Shown piece by piece: positions 8,802-16,425 of a stretch of DNA of 48,917 bases. Every line of letters begins with the position of its first letter. The stretch's first letter is position 1. The translations under genes were made by a program, and so were the position numbers. This DNA is from an uncultured Mycoplasmatales bacterium (lineage in GTDB: Bacteria > Bacillota_I > Bacilli_A > UBA3375). The stretch is taken from the NCBI GenBank assembly GCA_937936465.1, contig CALDDH010000006.1, positions 1 to 48,917 of the forward strand. Reading direction: 5' to 3'. Under the pieces are notes generated by a model that was not told the origin of the DNA, did not search any database, and saw only the letters and a list, made by a program, of their open reading frames with translations.

Positions 8802-9884
8802 ATGATTATTAGTAATGATCAACAAATGATTAATTTAGGTGAAAAGTTTGCAAGCCTTTTAATGCCAGGTGATACAATATTTTTAAATGGACAATTAGGT
8901 AGTGGCAAAACAACATTAACTAAAGGAATAGCAAAAGGACTTGGCATTAATAAAATTGTAAGTTCACCATCTTTTCAGATTATTAAATTATATGATCAGA
9001 AATTATGCCATGTCGATGGGTACAGGATAGATCAAGAAGATTTAGGAATAGAAGACTATCAAAAAAGTGGATATATTGTATGTATCGAGTGGCCTGGTGC
9101 AATATCAGATTATTTAGAGGATCCAACATATACAGTAACAATTGATTATTTTGGTAAAGAAAGAAAGGTTAAAATAATGAATAAAAATCAAGAAGTAACT
9201 TTTAATCAGATAAATATTGAAGAGAATTTCCGTTTATTATATACTGAAGGTATCGAACAAGGCAATTATCAAGAGGCAATTGAAAAATATGCAAATGATC
9301 CATATACCCAACATTCAACAGGAGTTGAAACAGGTAAAGAAGGTTTTAAAAAGTTTTTTAAAGAGTTTATTAGTAGATCTAAGTCACGAAAGTTTGTTTT
9401 AGAGCCAATCTTCTCTGAAGGGGACCTTGTATTTGCAATGGCTCATCAAAATATAAATGATGGTGAATCTCAGTGGATTACAATGGATATAATCCAAGCT
9501 GATCAATCAGGTAAATTTATTGAACATTGGGATATAATCCAAGCTTATACAAGTAAAGTTCAAAAGCAAGGTAATTTTAAAGTTTTTGATTTAGACAAAA
9601 CACAAACTAATAAACAATTTATTATTGATAATATTTTTAATTTAAATCAATTAATAAATTCAACTAATAATAATTCAGTAAATAAAGGAATTGAAATTAA
9701 TTCAATTTACCGAATTGTTGCTAAAGGGAATTTTGTAGCATGTTTGGTTAAGTCACAATTTTTAGGTAAGGATAGTGCGTCAATGCATTTGTTTAGTATG
9801 AGGGATAATCAAATAATTGGTTATTGGGATGCAATTGAATTAATTCCAACTCCAGAAGTTGCTAGAAACTCTGGTAAGTTTTAA
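8802..9884 (+). CDS. tsaE: TsaE fused to SnoaL-like (NTF2-fold) domains
   Basis: Residues 1-125 are a complete TsaE, the ATPase needed with TsaB/TsaD for tRNA t6A synthesis. Seen are LNGQLGSGKTTLTKGI (Walker A), SSPSFQI, VDGYRI and CIEWPG. A normal TsaE would end about here. The frame continues into a SnoaL-like domain (residues ~136-250: DPYTQHSTGVETGKEGFKKFF, then MDIIQADQSGKFIEHWDIIQAY, as in predicted SnoaL-like aldol-condensation enzymes) and a weaker second copy (~262-350, ending SMRDNQIIGYWDAIELIP). ATG 9177 (Met126) is preceded at 8 bases by AGAAAGG (9162-9168), so the C-terminal part may also be made alone. Last gene of the run. Confidence 0.85.
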   Translation: MIISNDQQMINLGEKFASLLMPGDTIFLNGQLGSGKTTLTKGIAKGLGINKIVSSPSFQIIKLYDQKLCHVDGYRIDQEDLGIEDYQKSGYIVCIEWPGAISDYLEDPTYTVTIDYFGKERKVKIMNKNQEVTFNQINIEENFRLLYTEGIEQGNYQEAIEKYANDPYTQHSTGVETGKEGFKKFFKEFISRSKSRKFVLEPIFSEGDLVFAMAHQNINDGESQWITMDIIQADQSGKFIEHWDIIQAYTSKVQKQGNFKVFDLDKTQTNKQFIIDNIFNLNQLINSTNNNSVNKGIEINSIYRIVAKGNFVACLVKSQFLGKDSASMHLFSMRDNQIIGYWDAIELIPTPEVARNSGKF

Positions 9885-10079
9885 GGTATTTATAATAGTG
9901 GATATAATATGTAAAATATAATAGTTAATCATATAAATATTAAACAAAAGTAATCTAATTAAATAAATGGAATACATCAATTAAATATATATTTAAATAA
10001 ATGAAGGTCTAATTAAAGATAATTTAAATAATAAAATAAAAATATATAATTTATTGAAATTTATTTTAAAAGGAGGATT
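9885..10079. other. AT-rich spacer upstream of the HEPN-like gene
   Basis: 195 bases with no ORF. TATAAT-like boxes at 9891-9896, 9903-9908 and 9917-9922 are candidate -10 elements, but none has a clear -35. A strong SD (AAAAGGAGG) stands just before the ATG at 10080. No terminator for the preceding operon is visible. Confidence 0.4.
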
Positions 10080-10871
10080 ATGAGAAAAGAAAATATTATT
10101 GCAAATTTTTTTAATGAAAATAAAAATAATATAACATATATTGAGGGAGAAGTATTAGACAATTTTATTGATGATAAAGGTAATTATTTATTTAAAGAAT
10201 TCAAAGAATTTATTGATCAAAAAAAAGAATTAAACGATTTTTTTAATAATATTGAAAAATATTATGAATTTATAGATAATGCTTTAGAATGCTTTGAAAT
10301 TTTTGATAGATATTTTAAAAATATAGAATTAAGAATAGAATCTAATGATAGAATTGGAATAAATGAAAATGATGAAAAATTAATTGCATTAAGTAAAAAT
10401 TTATTATATGAAATCAGTCATGCAGAAAGTTTATTTAAAGTTATAACAAATAAATTAGTAAAAAAACCTAAAATAATATTGCAAAAGTCATTGGTTGAAA
10501 ATAAAGATTTAATTGAATCCACAAATGGAAAATATTATAAAAATTTAAAAGATATAGGGTTTTGGAAAATATTTGATTATTATGTCAAAATAAGAAATCA
10601 ATTTAATCATGGTAAAATTAATTTTTTAATAGGAAAAAAAGAATCAGAAAAAACAATTAATAAATTAGATGATTTAGTGAAATTATTAAAATTATATAAT
10701 GTATATTTATATTCTATATCAAATTATATTTCATGTGATATAGGAATTGAGATTTTTGATAAGTTATATCCTTTAGGAGAAATAGGCATTACAAATGAAA
10801 AACAATATTCAAATAATAGTAAATACTATTTAATGTATAATATTTATCTTGCATTAAAAGTAGAAAAATGA
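10080..10871 (+). CDS. Helical protein with HEPN-like RxxxxH motif
   Basis: I do not recognise the family. The 263-residue protein is rich in Asn, Lys and Ile, predicted mostly helical and soluble. Residues 165-180 read FDYYVKIRNQFNHGKI. The R172-N-Q-F-N-H177 is an Rx4H motif of the kind that forms the RNase centre of HEPN domains, which are common in toxin and abortive-infection systems. The gene has a very strong SD and ends in ATGA, overlapping the next gene by four bases, so the two are co-translated. Its composition is more AT-rich than the housekeeping neighbours. HEPN assignment is inference from one motif. Confidence 0.6.
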   Translation: MRKENIIANFFNENKNNITYIEGEVLDNFIDDKGNYLFKEFKEFIDQKKELNDFFNNIEKYYEFIDNALECFEIFDRYFKNIELRIESNDRIGINENDEKLIALSKNLLYEISHAESLFKVITNKLVKKPKIILQKSLVENKDLIESTNGKYYKNLKDIGFWKIFDYYVKIRNQFNHGKINFLIGKKESEKTINKLDDLVKLLKLYNVYLYSISNYISCDIGIEIFDKLYPLGEIGITNEKQYSNNSKYYLMYNIYLALKVEK

Positions 10872-11740
10872 AAAAAATTCTTATAATTATATCTTTTATA
10901 GAGATCTCTTTATTATTTATACTTTTTATTTGTTTTTATAGATATAGTAATCTAATATTTGTTACACATAATGATTTTGAAGCTATATGCTCATTGTTTT
11001 TGCCAATGATTAGTGTTAATACAACTATAGGTGCTATCCTTTTAACTTATTATTTAACAAATAAAAGTAATAAATTAATTAGTGATAAGGCAAATAAAAT
11101 AAATACATTAGAAAGTCTTAGAATTAGCAATACAATGTATGGTGAATCAAAGAATAAATCAAAAACGGAAGATGAATATAAAAATCAATTTGAAAATAGC
11201 ATAATTGCACTACCGTTTACATATGATGAATACGATTTATATAAATGGACAAATGAAAAAGTTAAATTTTTAAACTTATGGAATTCAGTATTTGAAGAAA
11301 ATAAAGGTATGGATTATTTTTTTAATAATGAAAAAGTAAAATATTTAAAATATAATGATCAGTATAAATTTAATACAAAAAATAATCTTAATCAAGACAT
11401 GGAGCAATATCAATATATATCTAAAATTGAAAATTTTATAGTAATAAATAAAAAATTATATATATTTACTAACCAAAGAGAGCAACAATTTAGTGGTGTT
11501 GGAATATATTATAATGAAAATATTGATCAGGGTAGTGTTAATTTAGTTTATGATGATTATATACTAAAAGGTATTAGAAGGAAAAGAAATTCAGGTGGTA
11601 AATGTATACCTCTAGATAGTATAAAAAGAAATACTCATATGGATATCTTTAGGATAAATGATATGATTGGTATAATAAACAAGTGGAAAATAAATGGAAC
11701 AAAAACTTTAAAAAATACCGATGAAATTATTTTTTTATGA
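10868..11740 (+). CDS. Membrane-anchored protein coupled to the HEPN-like gene
   Basis: Family not recognised. Residues ~4-25 and ~38-62 are two membrane segments, followed by a soluble domain of about 225 residues with no motif I can name. Start ATG overlaps the stop of the HEPN-like gene. The frame ends at TGA just after a run of seven T (11730-11736). With one T fewer it would continue without a stop to TAG 11847-11849, adding about 37 residues starting FYDLTPNLHKVIQNINFVVI. So the C-terminus as written may be a mutation, a switchable tract or a sequencing error. The two-gene unit looks like a mobile defence or toxin cassette, but this is inference. Confidence 0.55.
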   Translation: MKKILIIISFIEISLLFILFICFYRYSNLIFVTHNDFEAICSLFLPMISVNTTIGAILLTYYLTNKSNKLISDKANKINTLESLRISNTMYGESKNKSKTEDEYKNQFENSIIALPFTYDEYDLYKWTNEKVKFLNLWNSVFEENKGMDYFFNNEKVKYLKYNDQYKFNTKNNLNQDMEQYQYISKIENFIVINKKLYIFTNQREQQFSGVGIYYNENIDQGSVNLVYDDYILKGIRRKRNSGGKCIPLDSIKRNTHMDIFRINDMIGIINKWKINGTKTLKNTDEIIFL

Positions 11741-11849
11741 CTTGACACCTAATTTACATAAAGTAATTCAAAATATAAATTTTGTTGTTATATTTACATC
11801 ATCATTTTTAGAAGATATTGATAAATTGTATAATAAATTATTAAAATAG
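11741..11849 (+). pseudogene. Out-of-frame C-terminal extension of the preceding membrane protein
   Basis: Continuation of the gene at 10868 in another frame, reached by removing one T from the T7 run at 11730-11736. It reads about 37 codons without a stop (ending SSFLEDIDKLYNKLLK) in DNA where chance stops are frequent, which suggests former or conditional coding. Confidence 0.45.
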
Positions 11850-11862
11850 AATATTTATTTAA

Positions 11863-12151
11863 GATGACTATATTGTCTAAGCACCAGAAGAAGAAGTTTA
11901 CTTCTCTTTTACGATGATGATAAAGCAGTTAAATTAGTAATTGGTTATGATGAATCAATAGTGGCTAATGGGAGTACGAGTTATACTTATTTTTCTGATA
12001 TTATTGTTATTATCCGCATGAATTTGATTTAGAAACTAATCCAGGAGTGTGTGATATGTACTTAGATGAAATAGTAAAGGAACTTGGGTATGATACAGTA
12101 GATGACATACTGTATGCTGAATTTGGTGAACTAATCACAAAAGATAAGTAA
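11863..12151 (+). pseudogene. Decayed small protein gene
   Basis: Three reading-frame pieces line up end to end. DDYIV, then a TAA at 11878-11880, then APEEEVYF; a shifted frame reading DDDKAVKLVIGYDESIVANG and on to TYFSDII; then another shift to YYPHEFDLETNPGVCDMYLD and on to ELGYDTVDDILYAEFGELIT, ending at TAA 12149-12151. The protein-like, acidic composition in all three pieces points to one former gene of about 95 residues with one nonsense change and two frameshifts. Family not recognised. It may be a lost third member of the cassette upstream. Confidence 0.55.
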
Positions 12152-12240
12152 GTCTAATTAATGATTTATTTTAAATATACTTTTAAATGTATTTAATTTA
12201 TTAAAAAATGTTTTTTTTTACTACTTACTATAGTATATTA

Positions 12241-12294
12241 TGCTATAATTTAAATTAAAAATTAAATATATTATAGTTTAAAGTGTGCTATAAT
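12241..12294 (+). promoter_or_regulatory. Two extended -10 boxes upstream of the division cluster
   Basis: TGCTATAAT occurs twice, at 12241-12249 and 12286-12294. Both are perfect extended -10 boxes. The second is 33 bases before the hydrolase ATG. No good -35 accompanies either. They probably drive the hydrolase-ftsZ-sepF operon. Confidence 0.55.
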
Positions 12295-12327
12295 GCTTAA
12301 GAGAAGTTATTTAGTAAAGTAGGTTAG

Positions 12328-13092
12328 ATGGCAAGTGAAAATTTATTAATTAATAATATAAATATTAGCTATAAACAAGAGGGTACTGGACAACCAGTAA
12401 TTTTTCTTCATGGTTGGGGTCAAGACAAAGAAAGTTTTCAATTGACATCTTTATTTTTATCTGATGAGTACACATGCTATAGTTTAGATTTACCAGGTTT
12501 TGGAGATTCACAGGAACCAACTCAGGATTATGATTTGCGTTATTATTCTGATATAGTGGAAGAGTTTATAATTAAGTTAAATTTACATGGTGCATATATT
12601 GTCAGCCATTCATTTGGTTCAAGGATAGTAGTTGATTTAGCAAGTCGTGGTAAAATAACAAATAAACTTGTTATTACAGGTGGAGCAGGAATCAAGCCTA
12701 AACATAGATTTAATTATCAAGTCAAAGTATATAATTATAAATTTTTAAAATTATTAACTAAAAGTTTATTTTATAATTATTATAAAGATGACTTGCTAAG
12801 CAATTCAGGATCAATTGATTATCGGCAAGCAAGTACTGTAATGAAAAAAGTATTAATTAATGTTGTTAATTTAGATTTAAAAAGTAAATTAGAATTAATT
12901 GAAAATGAAGTGCTTTTATATTGGGGTGAAAAAGACCAAGCCACTCCACTTAGTGATGGAAAAACTTTTGAAAAATTTATTAAAAATTCTAATTTAATTG
13001 TTAAAGAAAAACTAACACACTTTGCATTTTTAGAAGATAGTAATGATTTTAATCAACAAATATTAACTTTTTTTCAAGGGAGGAAAGTATGA
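12328..13092 (+). CDS. Alpha/beta hydrolase
   Basis: 254-residue alpha/beta-hydrolase fold protein. HGWGQDKESF forms the oxyanion region, SHSFGS carries the nucleophile Ser, and DLPGFGDS is typical. YWGEKDQATPL holds the likely acid Asp, and THFAFLED the His. Substrate unknown. It is the first gene of the division operon; its TGA stop overlaps the ATG of the FtsA-like gene (ATGA). No signal peptide is seen, so it is probably cytoplasmic. Confidence 0.88.
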   Translation: MASENLLINNINISYKQEGTGQPVIFLHGWGQDKESFQLTSLFLSDEYTCYSLDLPGFGDSQEPTQDYDLRYYSDIVEEFIIKLNLHGAYIVSHSFGSRIVVDLASRGKITNKLVITGGAGIKPKHRFNYQVKVYNYKFLKLLTKSLFYNYYKDDLLSNSGSIDYRQASTVMKKVLINVVNLDLKSKLELIENEVLLYWGEKDQATPLSDGKTFEKFIKNSNLIVKEKLTHFAFLEDSNDFNQQILTFFQGRKV

Positions 13093-14177
13093 AGACAATA
13101 TATCCTTCAATCGTCTATGAAGGTGAGATATTATCAGTAAAAATTATCTCAATTTATGATGGAATACCATATATTTTAAAAACAAGAAAAGTATATGATG
13201 GTGATATAACACAAATACAGAATGATGAAATAATTAAAAAAACAATTAAAAAAATTGATAATACATTTTATTACTTTGAAGATGAATTGAATTTAAAGTT
13301 CAGTAAAATTTATGTTGTAATTGATTCAATTGATTATTATTTCAATAAACGTGAATTTGGTGTTGAATTTAGTGAAAACAGAGAAGTTGAGAAAAAAGAT
13401 TTAGATTTAATTTTACGTAAAGCTTTTAGAAAAAGTGAAGAAGAAAATGATTATTCAGTTGTTAGTTTTATTACAGATCAAATTATATTAGATGATAAGG
13501 AAATAGCATCAATCGTTGGACATGCCGGAAAAAAAATTACTTTAAAAGGTGAATTAGTTTATATTGATGAGCAAACATTTAATGTAATTGATAATATAGT
13601 TAATCAAATAAAAAAAACTTTTTCAAGTTATATAGTAAGTAGTTATTCACTTAAGAAAGTTGATTCTTTTAAAAACAATAATGCAATAGTTGAATTTACA
13701 ACTGATAAAATAAAGTTTTTAATCAATAGTCGAGAAACTGTGCAAAATTTCACAATGGATTTAGGGTTTGGTCATTTGTTCCAAAAATTATATTTAAATT
13801 TAGTTAAAGAAAATACAGCAACTGATAGTGAAAAAATAGTTAGATACCTACAAAATAATTTTATTTTAAATAATTTAAAATATGATATTCAAGTAACAGA
13901 TAAATTAAGTTTCAACCAAATAATAGCTGAATTTAAAATTATTGCAATCGAGTACATGAAAGGTATTTTTAATCAAATATATAAGAAAAATATTAAACTT
14001 GAAAAGATTTATATTATGACAGAAAATTATTCAGATCAAGAATGGAAAATATTCTTAGAAGAAAATTTAGATTTTAAAGTTGAAATCTTTAATATTCCAA
14101 GGTATAATACTATACATAAAGATGATTTAAAATTATTGCATAGTATTGCTTATTTTGATCAAATAAAAATAAGGTAA
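13089..14177 (+). CDS. Divergent FtsA-like protein
   Basis: 362 residues directly before ftsZ. The segment KIYVVIDSIDYYFNKREFGVEFSE, then NREVEKKDLDLILRKAF, resembles the 1C/SHS2 domain of FtsA, which in other species reads RxVTxxDIxxVLxxA. The next part, ITDQIILDDKEIASIVGHAG, resembles the FtsA strand that ends in PxGMxG. The clear actin-type phosphate loop (DIGTSK) of FtsA is not seen at the N-terminus. FtsA anchors FtsZ to the membrane, but here no C-terminal amphipathic helix is obvious. Position and the SHS2-like region support FtsA; sequence similarity is weak. Confidence 0.5.
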   Translation: MKTIYPSIVYEGEILSVKIISIYDGIPYILKTRKVYDGDITQIQNDEIIKKTIKKIDNTFYYFEDELNLKFSKIYVVIDSIDYYFNKREFGVEFSENREVEKKDLDLILRKAFRKSEEENDYSVVSFITDQIILDDKEIASIVGHAGKKITLKGELVYIDEQTFNVIDNIVNQIKKTFSSYIVSSYSLKKVDSFKNNNAIVEFTTDKIKFLINSRETVQNFTMDLGFGHLFQKLYLNLVKENTATDSEKIVRYLQNNFILNNLKYDIQVTDKLSFNQIIAEFKIIAIEYMKGIFNQIYKKNIKLEKIYIMTENYSDQEWKIFLEENLDFKVEIFNIPRYNTIHKDDLKLLHSIAYFDQIKIR

Positions 14178-14190
14178 AGTTAGGAGTTAC

Positions 14191-15687
14191 ATGAAAGATA
14201 AGCAAACGACATTTGATATGTTTGAAGACATTAAAAAAACATTGAATTTACAAGAAGAATATTTTAAAGATGAATTGGAATTTGAAATTAATGATACTAA
14301 AAAAAATACTATTCAAACAGAAGAAAATCCTGAGCAAGTACAATTGATTAAAGAAGAAACACAAGAAAATAAGACTAGTGATTTAGAACCAGAACATGAG
14401 TTAAATCAAGAATCTACTACAGATGATTTATTTGAGATTTCTAAAAAAGATCATAAAGATATTAAGTTAGAAGAAAAAACTCAAGAAATTAATGATGAAG
14501 TTTTAAAAGAAATGGCTAACATTGATTTGAATCCAGTTGATAATGAAACTAAAAGAATTAATTTAGATATTGCACATGAGCATCAAGTTATTTTAAACCA
14601 ACAAGCTGGTTATGGTAAAGTTAATATTTTAACATTAGGAATTGGTGGTTGTGGTTGTAACACTATTAGTAGAATGTCTGAAGAGGGAATTCAAAACATT
14701 AAATTAGTAGCACTTGATACATCAAAACAAACACTTGAAAACACTCATTCAGATTACAATTTATTAATTGGTGATAAATACTTTTTAGGTCATGGTTCGG
14801 GTAGTCAATATGAAAAATTAAATGAAGTATTTAAAGAAGAAAAAGAAAAAATTCAAGAACTATTAAAAGATATTGATATGTTATTTTTAACAGGAGGAAT
14901 TGGGCGTGGAACTGGTAGCGTTGGTTTAGTTGAAATTGGTAAAATAGCTAGAGAAATGGGTATCTTAACAATTGGGTTTGCAACATTACCAAAACGATTT
15001 GAAAGTGATCCATTAATTACGCAGAAATATTATGAAGATTTTGTAAACAATGTAGATTCTTATGTAATTGTTGAAAATCAAAGGGTCTTTGATGTTTCAA
15101 GAAATTTACCAATGAATAAAGCTGTTAAAATTGCTGATCAAATGCTTGTAGATGGAATTAAAGGTATATCTGAATTAATAACAGCATCTGGTAAAATAAA
15201 CTTAGATTATGCTGATATTAAAACAGCATTCTCAAACAAAGGTTCAATTGCAATGGGAATAGGTAAAGCTAAAGGTGAGGATGCTGTTGTTGATGCAATT
15301 GAACAATCAATTAATGGTGATATTGTTAACTTTGAAAATATTAGAAATGCTAAAATAATTATTTTCAATATAGCATGTTCTAAAAATTCAGTTACTATTG
15401 ATCAAGCAACTCGCGGAACAGATTTAATATATTCATATAATGAAAACAATAAAATTGAACATTTATTATTCGGATATTCATATGATGAGAATTTAATTGA
15501 TGAAGTTAGAGTAACCTTTGTAGCTACAGGAACAAAAGGACTTGAAATAAATTATCGTGAAAACATTCAAGATGTTAGTTCAGTTGGAAGACGTGTTGTA
15601 GGGCAAAGAAAACCAAGAGAAGTTAAAAATCAAAATACTAATGGATCAATTGATTTGGAAATACCAAATTTTTTTAAAAAGAAATAA
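14191..15687 (+). CDS. ftsZ: FtsZ with long N-terminal extension
   Basis: Tubulin-like GTPase that forms the division ring. The core begins near residue 142, after an acidic, probably disordered N-terminal region of about 140 residues not usual in FtsZ. The first glycine loop is GIGGCGCNT (150-158; usually GVGGGGGNA). The tubulin signature is GIGRGTGSV (236-244; usually GMGGGTGTG). NLDYAD (337-342) keeps the catalytic T7 loop. The last residues, LEIPNFFKKK, match the conserved C-terminal peptide that binds FtsA and SepF. SD TTAGGAG fixes the ATG at 14191, so the extension is real. It lies between the FtsA-like gene and sepF. Confidence 0.93.
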   Translation: MKDKQTTFDMFEDIKKTLNLQEEYFKDELEFEINDTKKNTIQTEENPEQVQLIKEETQENKTSDLEPEHELNQESTTDDLFEISKKDHKDIKLEEKTQEINDEVLKEMANIDLNPVDNETKRINLDIAHEHQVILNQQAGYGKVNILTLGIGGCGCNTISRMSEEGIQNIKLVALDTSKQTLENTHSDYNLLIGDKYFLGHGSGSQYEKLNEVFKEEKEKIQELLKDIDMLFLTGGIGRGTGSVGLVEIGKIAREMGILTIGFATLPKRFESDPLITQKYYEDFVNNVDSYVIVENQRVFDVSRNLPMNKAVKIADQMLVDGIKGISELITASGKINLDYADIKTAFSNKGSIAMGIGKAKGEDAVVDAIEQSINGDIVNFENIRNAKIIIFNIACSKNSVTIDQATRGTDLIYSYNENNKIEHLLFGYSYDENLIDEVRVTFVATGTKGLEINYRENIQDVSSVGRRVVGQRKPREVKNQNTNGSIDLEIPNFFKKK

Positions 15688-15726
15688 GTTATGAAAATAA
15701 AAAAGTATAAAGAAAAGGTGATTATT

Positions 15727-16104
15727 ATGATGTCAAAGATTAAAAAAGTAATGGGTGAAGAGGAAACTGAATACATCGATACAGTTGAATTAGAAAAAGA
15801 TGCGCAAGAATTTGATGAAGATTTCAATGTGCGTGATAATGGAGTTAATTCAGCTAAAAGAAATATAGTAAAAATTTATGAACCAGTTTCAAAAACAACA
15901 GTTGATAAGATGATGGATTCAATTAAAAGAAGTGAACTATGTATTGTTAACTTCAAGAATATTAGTGAAGAAGAAGGAAATCAAGTATTAAACCAATTAT
16001 CAGGAGTTGTGTATGCACTTGATGGACAATTAATTCAAGTTTCAGGTGAAATAATTGTTTGTGCTCCAAAAAATTATATTTTAAATACAGATGGTTCTAA
16101 TTAA
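15727..16104 (+). CDS. sepF: Cell division protein SepF
   Basis: SepF tethers and aligns FtsZ filaments at the membrane. The conserved core is NIVKIYEPVSKTTVDKMMDS, then CIVNFKNISEEEGNQVLNQLSGVVYALDGQ, ending ISGEII-type VSGEIIVCAPKNYIL. I chose ATG 15727 because AAAGGTG (15714-15720) precedes it. The ATG at 15691 would add 12 Lys-rich residues but has no SD. It follows ftsZ by 39 bases, and its stop overlaps the next ATG (TAATG). Confidence 0.92.
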   Translation: MMSKIKKVMGEEETEYIDTVELEKDAQEFDEDFNVRDNGVNSAKRNIVKIYEPVSKTTVDKMMDSIKRSELCIVNFKNISEEEGNQVLNQLSGVVYALDGQLIQVSGEIIVCAPKNYILNTDGSN

Positions 16105-16364
16105 TGATAGCAATTATATTAATAATCTTATTAATATCTTTCCAAGCATATGAAATTATGATCTTTATGCATGTATTATTTTCTTGGATTTATCCAGTTA
16201 ATAAACCTAAATTTGTTTTGGTTGTTGCGCAGTTAGTTGAACCGTATATTAGTGTTTTTAGAAAAGTGATACCACCAGTATTTGGCTTAGATTTTTCACC
16301 AATAATTGCATTTTTAGTTATTAGTTTAGCAAGCAAAGGATTATTAACATTATTCATTATTTAA
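16104..16364 (+). CDS. ylmG: YggT/YlmG family membrane protein
   Basis: 86-residue protein with two hydrophobic segments and the family core FMHVLFSWIYPVN, then PYISVFRKVIPPVFGLDFSPIIAFLVI. In Firmicutes ylmG follows sepF in the division cluster and may help chromosome or septum placement; the exact role is not settled. Start overlaps the sepF stop. It is followed by a hairpin before ileS. Confidence 0.92.
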   Translation: MIAIILIILLISFQAYEIMIFMHVLFSWIYPVNKPKFVLVVAQLVEPYISVFRKVIPPVFGLDFSPIIAFLVISLASKGLLTLFII

Positions 16365-16391
16365 AATTAACTTCAAATTATGAAGTTAATT
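16365..16391 (+). terminator. Hairpin between ylmG and ileS
   Basis: Perfect 11-bp stem AATTAACTTCA (16365-16375) and TGAAGTTAATT (16381-16391) with a 5-base loop, directly after the ylmG stop. The following tract is T-rich but interrupted (TATTTATTA), so termination may be partial. Confidence 0.6.
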
Positions 16392-16425
16392 TATTTATTA
16401 TAAATTTTTAAAAAAGGGAGCAGAT

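Noticed and set aside
16365-16425. T-box leader before ileS
   Set aside because: The leader is about 60 bases and lacks a T-box core; only a simple hairpin is present.
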